The notes below the pieces were generated by a model. It ran no database searches and was not told the DNA's origin. It saw only the letters and a list, made by a program, of their open reading frames with translations. The position numbers and the translations under genes are program-made. Of a DNA stretch of 7,778 nt, positions 6,688 through 7,778 are shown in pieces. The stretch is taken from NCBI GenBank assembly GCA_007123395.1, contig SKLD01000174.1, positions 1 through 7,778 on the forward strand, in the 5' to 3' direction. The stretch is from Opitutales bacterium (GTDB lineage Bacteria; Verrucomicrobiota; Verrucomicrobiia; Opitutales; Oceanipulchritudinaceae). How positions within the stretch are numbered: position 1 is the stretch's first letter; each line of letters starts with the position of its first letter.

Positions 6688-6756
6688 AGGTTTGGAGCAG
6701 TGGGTTGGAAAGTCATCCTTGGAAACAGGACAGAAAGCGTCGCCTAGTCCGCCGCC

Positions 6757-7533
6757 CTACAGAAGCGGCGAAGACTGCGCGGAGGAAAGCCATGAGTAGT
6801 GGTCTTTCTCGAGGGTTTCCTCCGACGGCATGGGGTAGACGTGGAAGGAGTCTTGGTCGCCGACGTAGAACCCGGTGTCGACCATGTAGAAGAGGAGCGC
6901 GGCATTGAGGTCGCGGTGGACGATCTTTGTCATCTTGTCCGACTTCACCTTGAGGGAGGTGAGGCATTCGCGCAGGTGGTTGACATTGGGGTAGGGAAGG
7001 TTGTTGGAGGGCGCGTTCTCCGGGTCGCTGGACAGCCCGTCGAGCCGCTGGTCGCAGAAGACCATGCGCGGCAGGTAGGCGGGGCTCTCGGGATTGGTTA
7101 CGTATTTGCAAAAACCCGCGGGACCGAGGGGACTCGCCACACTCGGTGACACCGGGCATAGCTCCTGGTAGAGAAAGAGCCCTTTGCGCGCGGGCGCGCC
7201 CTCGTCTTTGCGCTGGATGCGAAGGGTGACGCCGTCCTTCGTCGCGAGGTGTAGATCGCCGAGAGCCGAGGTCGGGATATTGGCGAGGGCATGGTAGACC
7301 GACACGTAGGTGGAGCGCCGCGGCGAGCCGTCGAGATGCGGCTCGCACTTCTTGCGCGCGCGCTCCAGCGGCAGCGCGTCACTTTTCAGGGCCGGATCGA
7401 CCTCGAAAAACACGGCCGGGCCCTTGGTGAGTTTTTTGTCGCCGATGGCGAGGTATTTACCGAAGCGGTCCGGGGGCAGTTGGGAAAAGATCAGGGCCTC
7501 TGGAATGAGGGAAAGATAGAGGTATAGCTGCAT
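6757..7533 (-). CDS. Conserved protein of unknown function
   Basis: A 258-residue soluble protein that I cannot assign to a named domain; the sequence looks like a conserved hypothetical family rather than random coding. It starts with an alternating strand and helix, 'MQLYLYLSLIPEALIFSQLP', then 'DRFGKYLAIGDKK' (22-34), 'GPAVFFEVDP' (38-47), 'YVSVYHALANIP' (76-87), 'YLPRMVFCDQRLDGL' (153-167) and 'RDLNAALLFYMVDTGFY' (207-223). There is no signal peptide or membrane segment; the five Cys residues (63, 126, 142, 160, 190) show no metal-site spacing. I chose ATG 7533 because the recognisable fold begins there; ATG 7560 would add nine residues. Neither start has a clear Shine-Dalgarno. Its place upstream of hppA suggests co-transcription, but no functional link can be shown. 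Confidence 0.8.
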   Translation of the reverse strand: MQLYLYLSLIPEALIFSQLPPDRFGKYLAIGDKKLTKGPAVFFEVDPALKSDALPLERARKKCEPHLDGSPRRSTYVSVYHALANIPTSALGDLHLATKDGVTLRIQRKDEGAPARKGLFLYQELCPVSPSVASPLGPAGFCKYVTNPESPAYLPRMVFCDQRLDGLSSDPENAPSNNLPYPNVNHLRECLTSLKVKSDKMTKIVHRDLNAALLFYMVDTGFYVGDQDSFHVYPMPSEETLEKDHYSWLSSAQSSPLL

Positions 7534-7602
7534 GGTCGCGAGGTTTGGAGTTTCGCGCATTTCCGGAAGTGGAAAAAGCGCTGGAATAATGCATGGATTC
7601 CT

Positions 7603-7631
7603 TCGTTAGGGGAACCGCCGCCCGGAGGCAA
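7603..7631 (-). promoter_or_regulatory. Weak candidate promoter upstream of the unknown gene
   Basis: On the minus strand TTGCCT (7626-7631) and TAACGA (7603-7608) are spaced 17 bp apart, upstream of the gene starting at 7533 or 7560. The -35 matches 4 of 6 consensus bases, but the -10 is poor, so this is only the best guess in a GC-rich leader. Confidence 0.2.
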
Positions 7632-7705
7632 GCCTTTACACGGGGCGCCGTCCGAGCGGGTGTGATTAAAAGTGCGGGGTCTGCATCGGCGGCTTGTACG
7701 CGTTG

Positions 7706-7728
7706 GAGTCCCGCATTTATGCGGTCCC
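7706..7728 (+). repeat. REP-like palindromic repeat, copy 1
   Basis: A 23-nt element: GAGTC flank, then a perfect hairpin CCGCAT-TT-ATGCGG (7711-7724), then TCCC. Read on the plus strand it aligns with the reverse complement of the element at 7756-7778 at 18 of 23 positions. Four of the five differences are two compensatory base-pair changes inside the stem. The conserved flanks and covarying stem mark it as a repeat family member rather than a chance hairpin. It lies about 150 bp upstream of the unknown gene. Confidence 0.78.
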
Positions 7729-7755
7729 GGCGGGTGGGCGCGAACGATGGGCAGC

Positions 7756-7778
7756 GGGACCGGCTAAAGCCGGAACTC
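7756..7778 (-). repeat. REP-like palindromic repeat, copy 2 (inverted)
   Basis: On the plus strand this reads GGGA, the perfect hairpin CCGGCT-AA-AGCCGG (7760-7773), then AACTC at the very end of the window. Its reverse complement matches copy 1 except for one flank base (T for C) and two swapped stem pairs. The two copies face opposite ways across a 27-bp spacer, the arrangement of paired REP units. Further copies may lie just outside the window. Confidence 0.78.

Noticed and set aside
6684..6716. Ten-residue leader frame whose stop overlaps the hppA start by four bases
   Set aside because: The ATGA overlap is neat, but the only AAGG lies directly against its ATG with no spacing, so translation is unlikely, and a frame this short is expected by chance.

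Overview
The window is a GC-rich bacterial chromosomal segment. The gene content suggests a Verrucomicrobiota/PVC-type bacterium, perhaps Opitutae-like: a secreted DUF1573 protein, a Gfo/Idh/MocA oxidoreductase, a membrane pyrophosphatase and a REP-associated tyrosine transposase with palindromic repeats. The taxonomic call is inference from content, since no rRNA or other marker gene is present.

Layout from left to right. A REP-associated (Y1/HUH) transposase on the minus strand runs off the left edge (1-741). A gene-free stretch of about 390 bp follows (742-1132). Next come two minus-strand genes, transcribed in the order SatD-like (2018-2728) then DUF3307 membrane protein (1133-1900). They are separated by an AT-rich spacer that holds two copies of a 29-bp direct repeat. 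A divergent intergenic region of about 130 bp carries a consensus TTGACA box and leads into a plus-strand pair: a secreted DUF1573 protein (2865-3518) and, 6 nt later, a Gfo/Idh/MocA oxidoreductase (3525-4580). After a convergent gap of 100 bp lie two more minus-strand genes: a conserved protein of unknown function (6757-7533) and, downstream of it, the membrane-bound pyrophosphatase hppA (4681-6687). The last 218 bp are non-coding and end in two palindromic repeats in inverted orientation.

How the parts relate. HppA would couple pyrophosphate hydrolysis to Na+ or H+ export, and its sequence carries the Ala/Gly signature of the K+-dependent group. The SatD-like/DUF3307 pair looks like a two-gene module joining a soluble protein with a C-terminal helix-turn-helix-like region to a polytopic membrane protein; its function is not known. 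The DUF1573/oxidoreductase pair is a compact operon whose transcript may be leaderless.

The strongest non-genic signal is the repeat pair at the right edge. The two 23-nt copies, in opposite orientation, differ at five positions, and four of these are two compensatory base-pair changes in the stem. This is the pattern expected of REP-type palindromes moved by a transposase of the kind found at the left edge. Whether that transposase acts on these repeats cannot be settled from the window. Nothing here looks like a wholly new system; the best leads are the repeats, the 29-bp spacer repeat and the two poorly understood protein families.
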